Shown here: positions 61,818 to 64,000 of the stretch, in pieces | How positions within the stretch are numbered: the first letter of the stretch is position 1 | How the letters are laid out: the number at the start of each line of letters is the position of its first letter | NCBI GenBank assembly: GCA_964541155.1 | Contig: CAZIPC010000005.1 | Coordinates: 124,001-188,000 of the forward strand | Source of the DNA: UBA4416 sp964541155 | GTDB taxonomy: Bacteria > Bacteroidota > Bacteroidia > B-17B0 > Aurantibacillaceae | Reading direction: 5' to 3' | Length of the DNA stretch: 64,000 nucleotides | Translations under genes and position numbers: made by a program | The notes under the pieces: model-generated | Databases searched by the model: none | Told to the model about the DNA's origin: nothing | Seen by the model: the letters and a program-made list of their open reading frames with translations, nothing else

Positions 61818-62720
61818 ATGAAACAATTATATGTATTTGTATTTTTTTTAATTGTTGTTGAAGCACAGTTTTATGCTCAGTCGTATGAAATGGGCGGAAA
61901 TTCTGGTAAAGATACTGTAAATGTAATTGATGTATTAGGTAAAAAACAGGGCAAGTGGGTTATTAAAGGTAAACATAAACCAGGTACTTGCTATGCACCC
62001 GAACAAAAAATTGAAGAGGGTAAATACAATGATAATCGTAAAATTGGGAAATGGTTAGAGTATTATTGTAATGGTAATATGAAAAATCAACTTACGTTTC
62101 AAAATGGTCGTCCGGATGGTTACGCTGTGATGTATCATGAAAATGGTAAGATATCAGAAGAAGGTAATTGGAAAAATAATCGTTGGAATGGGCCTTATAA
62201 ATTGTATTATGAAAATGGACATCCGCAACATGAATTTAGTTTTAATCCATCTGGTAAAAGACAGGGTCCTGTAAAATATTATTATGAAAACGGACAAATA
62301 GCTATTGAAGCAACTTTTGTAAATGGTAAAGAAACAGGTATTGTTAGAGAATATTACGAAAATGGCGATTTAAAAGCCGAAAAATTATATATCGATGGCG
62401 CGGTTGATGTAGCCTCTATAAAAGAGTATGAGCCCAAAAAGCCAATTATTAAAACAAAAGAATCATCTTTAATGAATGCTCCTAAGCTAGTTTTAAAAGC
62501 TGATGAAAAGCCCAATGGCGTTAATACAAAAGGACCATTGATATTAAATGGGGATCATATTACATATAATAAAAATAAGCAAATTACTAAAGATGGTTTT
62601 TTTAAAGATAATCGTTTAATAGATGGTAAAGCCTATATTTATGATGAAAATGGCATACTTCAACGAATTTCGGTTTATAGGAACGGGTTATACGTTGGGG
62701 ATGCGCCAATAGAAAATTAA
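61818..62720 (+). CDS. Exported MORN-repeat (YwqK-like) protein
   Basis: A 300-aa exported protein with signal MKQLYVFVFFLIVVEAQFYAQ. Residues ~55-195 are five to six MORN-variant repeats of ~22 residues with a Y(Y/H)ENG core (YCNGNMKNQLTF, YHENGKISEEGNW, YYENGHPQHEF, YYENGQIAIEATF, YYENGDLKAEKLY). A last repeat lies near residue 275 (YDENGILQRISVY). Databases often call such proteins YwqK-family antitoxins, but the signal peptide and lack of a toxin partner argue against that. A surface or lipid-binding role is possible. Confidence 0.82.
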   Translation: MKQLYVFVFFLIVVEAQFYAQSYEMGGNSGKDTVNVIDVLGKKQGKWVIKGKHKPGTCYAPEQKIEEGKYNDNRKIGKWLEYYCNGNMKNQLTFQNGRPDGYAVMYHENGKISEEGNWKNNRWNGPYKLYYENGHPQHEFSFNPSGKRQGPVKYYYENGQIAIEATFVNGKETGIVREYYENGDLKAEKLYIDGAVDVASIKEYEPKKPIIKTKESSLMNAPKLVLKADEKPNGVNTKGPLILNGDHITYNKNKQITKDGFFKDNRLIDGKAYIYDENGILQRISVYRNGLYVGDAPIEN

Positions 62721-62745
62721 AGTTAGTTTTTATTAAATTTAAGAT

Positions 62746-62772
62746 AGACGGTATTTTGCCGTCTTTTTTTTT
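62746..62772 (+). terminator. Terminator after the MORN-repeat gene
   Basis: A 6-bp stem AGACGG/CCGTCT with a 7-nt loop is followed by T9. It lies 25 nt after the stop and before cysS. Confidence 0.88.
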
Positions 62773-62865
62773 GCTAAATTTAAAATCTAATATTTAGGAA
62801 AAAAATGACTTTTACTAAAAGCAAATTTAAGATCCTACAATAAATAAAAAAGTAATAAATCAGTA

Positions 62866-64000
62866 ATGAAAAAATTAGTTATATATAATACACTTAGCAG
62901 AACTAAAGAAGAGTTTAAAGCAATTAATGCCCCCTTTGTTGGTATGTATGTGTGTGGTCCAACGGTATATAACGATGTGCATTTGGGTAACTGCCGCACA
63001 TTTATGTCTTTTGATATTATTTATCGCTACTTATTACATTTAGGATATAAGGTAAGGTATGTAAGAAATGTAACCGATGCTGGGCACCTAGAAAGCGATG
63101 CAGATATTGGTGAAGATAAAATTTCTAAAAAAGCAAAATTAGCTCAACTCGAACCAATGGAAATTGTACAAAAATATACTGTTGGATTTAGAGATGTTAT
63201 GGCACTATTTAATACGCTTCCACCAAGTATTGAGCCAACCGCTACAGGACATATTATTGAACAACAAGAGATAGCGAAACAAATTATTAAAAATGGATTA
63301 GCATACGAACAAAATGGCACCGTATATTTTGATGTAGAAAAATTTGCTAAAACTAATAATTATACCGCTTTAACAAATCGTAAGTTAGAGGAGCTATTAG
63401 AAAACACAAGAGATTTAGATGGACAAGAAGACAAAAAAGGAAGATTGGATTTTGCTTTATGGATAAAAGCAAAACCAGAACATTTAATGAAATGGCCAAG
63501 TCCATGGGGTGTAGGGTTTCCGGGATGGCATATTGAATGTTCTGCAATGAGTACAAAATATTTAGGCGAACAATTTGATATTCACGGTGGAGGAATGGAT
63601 TTGCAAGCAACTCATCATACAAACGAAATTGCACAAAATATTGCATACTGTGGTAAAAGTCCTGCTAATTATTGGATGCATACAAACATGCTTACTGTTA
63701 ATGGACAAAAAATGAGCAAATCTTTAGGTAATAGTTTTTTACCTATGGAATTATTTACCGGAAACCATCCTTTATTAACTAAAGGCTTTAGTCCGATGGC
63801 CGTTAGATTTTTTATGATGCAAACACATTACCGTAGTACACTTGATTTTAGTAATGAAGCCTTAATTGCTTCAGAAAAAGCATATACTCGTTTAATGGAT
63901 AGTTATAAAACACTTCAAACATTAAAGCCCTCAGCAGCATCATCAGAAAACATAAAAGCTTTGCAAGAAGAATGTTATAATGCAATGAATGATGATTTTA
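62866..64000 (+). CDS. cysS: Cysteinyl-tRNA synthetase, 3'-truncated by window edge
   Basis: Class I aminoacyl-tRNA synthetase for cysteine. The ATG at 62866 begins MKKLVIYNTLSRTKEEF, and the frame is open to the last base (378 codons; full length ~490). The zinc-binding Cys30 lies in MYVCGPTVYNDVHLGN, which also holds the HIGH motif (HLGN). Further zinc ligands are in GWHIECSAMS and HGGGMDLQATHHTNE. The KMSKS loop is intact near residue 282 (GQKMSKSLGN). The C-terminal anticodon-binding part is outside the window. Confidence 0.96.
   Translation, partial: MKKLVIYNTLSRTKEEFKAINAPFVGMYVCGPTVYNDVHLGNCRTFMSFDIIYRYLLHLGYKVRYVRNVTDAGHLESDADIGEDKISKKAKLAQLEPMEIVQKYTVGFRDVMALFNTLPPSIEPTATGHIIEQQEIAKQIIKNGLAYEQNGTVYFDVEKFAKTNNYTALTNRKLEELLENTRDLDGQEDKKGRLDFALWIKAKPEHLMKWPSPWGVGFPGWHIECSAMSTKYLGEQFDIHGGGMDLQATHHTNEIAQNIAYCGKSPANYWMHTNMLTVNGQKMSKSLGNSFLPMELFTGNHPLLTKGFSPMAVRFFMMQTHYRSTLDFSNEALIASEKAYTRLMDSYKTLQTLKPSAASSENIKALQEECYNAMNDDF

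Noticed and set aside
61818..62720. Antitoxin of a toxin-antitoxin pair (YwqK label)
   Set aside because: The protein has a signal peptide and only MORN-like repeats, and no toxin gene is adjacent.

Overview
The window is about 64 kb of AT-rich chromosome from a member of the Bacteroidota. The evidence is consistent: type IX secretion (T9SS) C-terminal tails, a CHU_C-type tail, GldC, an LpxC-FabZ fusion in an lpxD-lpxC/fabZ-lpxA-trpS cluster, TAnnTTTG (-7) promoters instead of sigma70 boxes, little Shine-Dalgarno sequence, and futalosine-route menaquinone synthesis (MqnC). I cannot fix the order or genus from the sequence alone.

Layout. 1-17 kb: the 3' part of RNase Y, a T9SS-exported adhesin with exact 204-bp repeats, DedA, peptide-type and Nat-type ABC transporters, RlmI, gldC, a thioredoxin, an SDR, mqnC and an arginase-fold protein with eroded metal sites. 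17.6-28 kb: tRNA-Arg(TCT), a glycosyltransferase fused to a degenerate phosphoglycosyl-transferase scaffold, the lipid A genes, TrmH, an RluB-type pseudouridine synthase with a disordered repeat tail, an ArsC-like protein and a GT4 glycosyltransferase. 28-32.3 kb: a cobalamin riboswitch heads a B12 uptake operon made of a BtuB-like receptor, a DUF4465/BtuH-like protein carrying a T9SS tail, and a BtuG-like propeller lipoprotein. 32.3-44.5 kb: universal stress protein, nucleoside permease, FtsH, RsfS, BirA, a CHU_C surface protein, ThyA and Frr.

44.5-57 kb is the accessory part and the most interesting. A membrane protein with a periplasmic kelch-like domain and a cytosolic MarR-like winged-helix tail stands alone. 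It is followed by a compact 13-gene operon that ends at a strong terminator. The operon encodes exported proteins (DUF6175, LPP20/FlgT-N-like paralogues, two related small secreted proteins) interleaved with signal-less cytosolic proteins: one TIR/deoxyribosyltransferase-like protein and three related FGxEE proteins. Three tandem cassettes of [exported LPP20-like protein + cytosolic FGxEE protein] form its second half. The same unusual operator, three GAAAC(C/T) half-sites exactly 11 bp apart, lies upstream of both the regulator gene and the operon. This suggests an envelope-sensing, self-regulated locus that I do not recognise as a described system.

57-64 kb: tyrosine catabolism (Hpd, HmgA) with TrhO, an SDR-type threonine dehydrogenase, a MORN-repeat exported protein and the 5' part of cysS.

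Several genes (rlmI, lpxD, trmH, the GT4 gene, the MORN gene) have a -7 element ending only 3-5 nt before the start codon, which suggests leaderless transcripts. Where an extended reading frame overlapped a promoter or neighbour, the start was moved inward.
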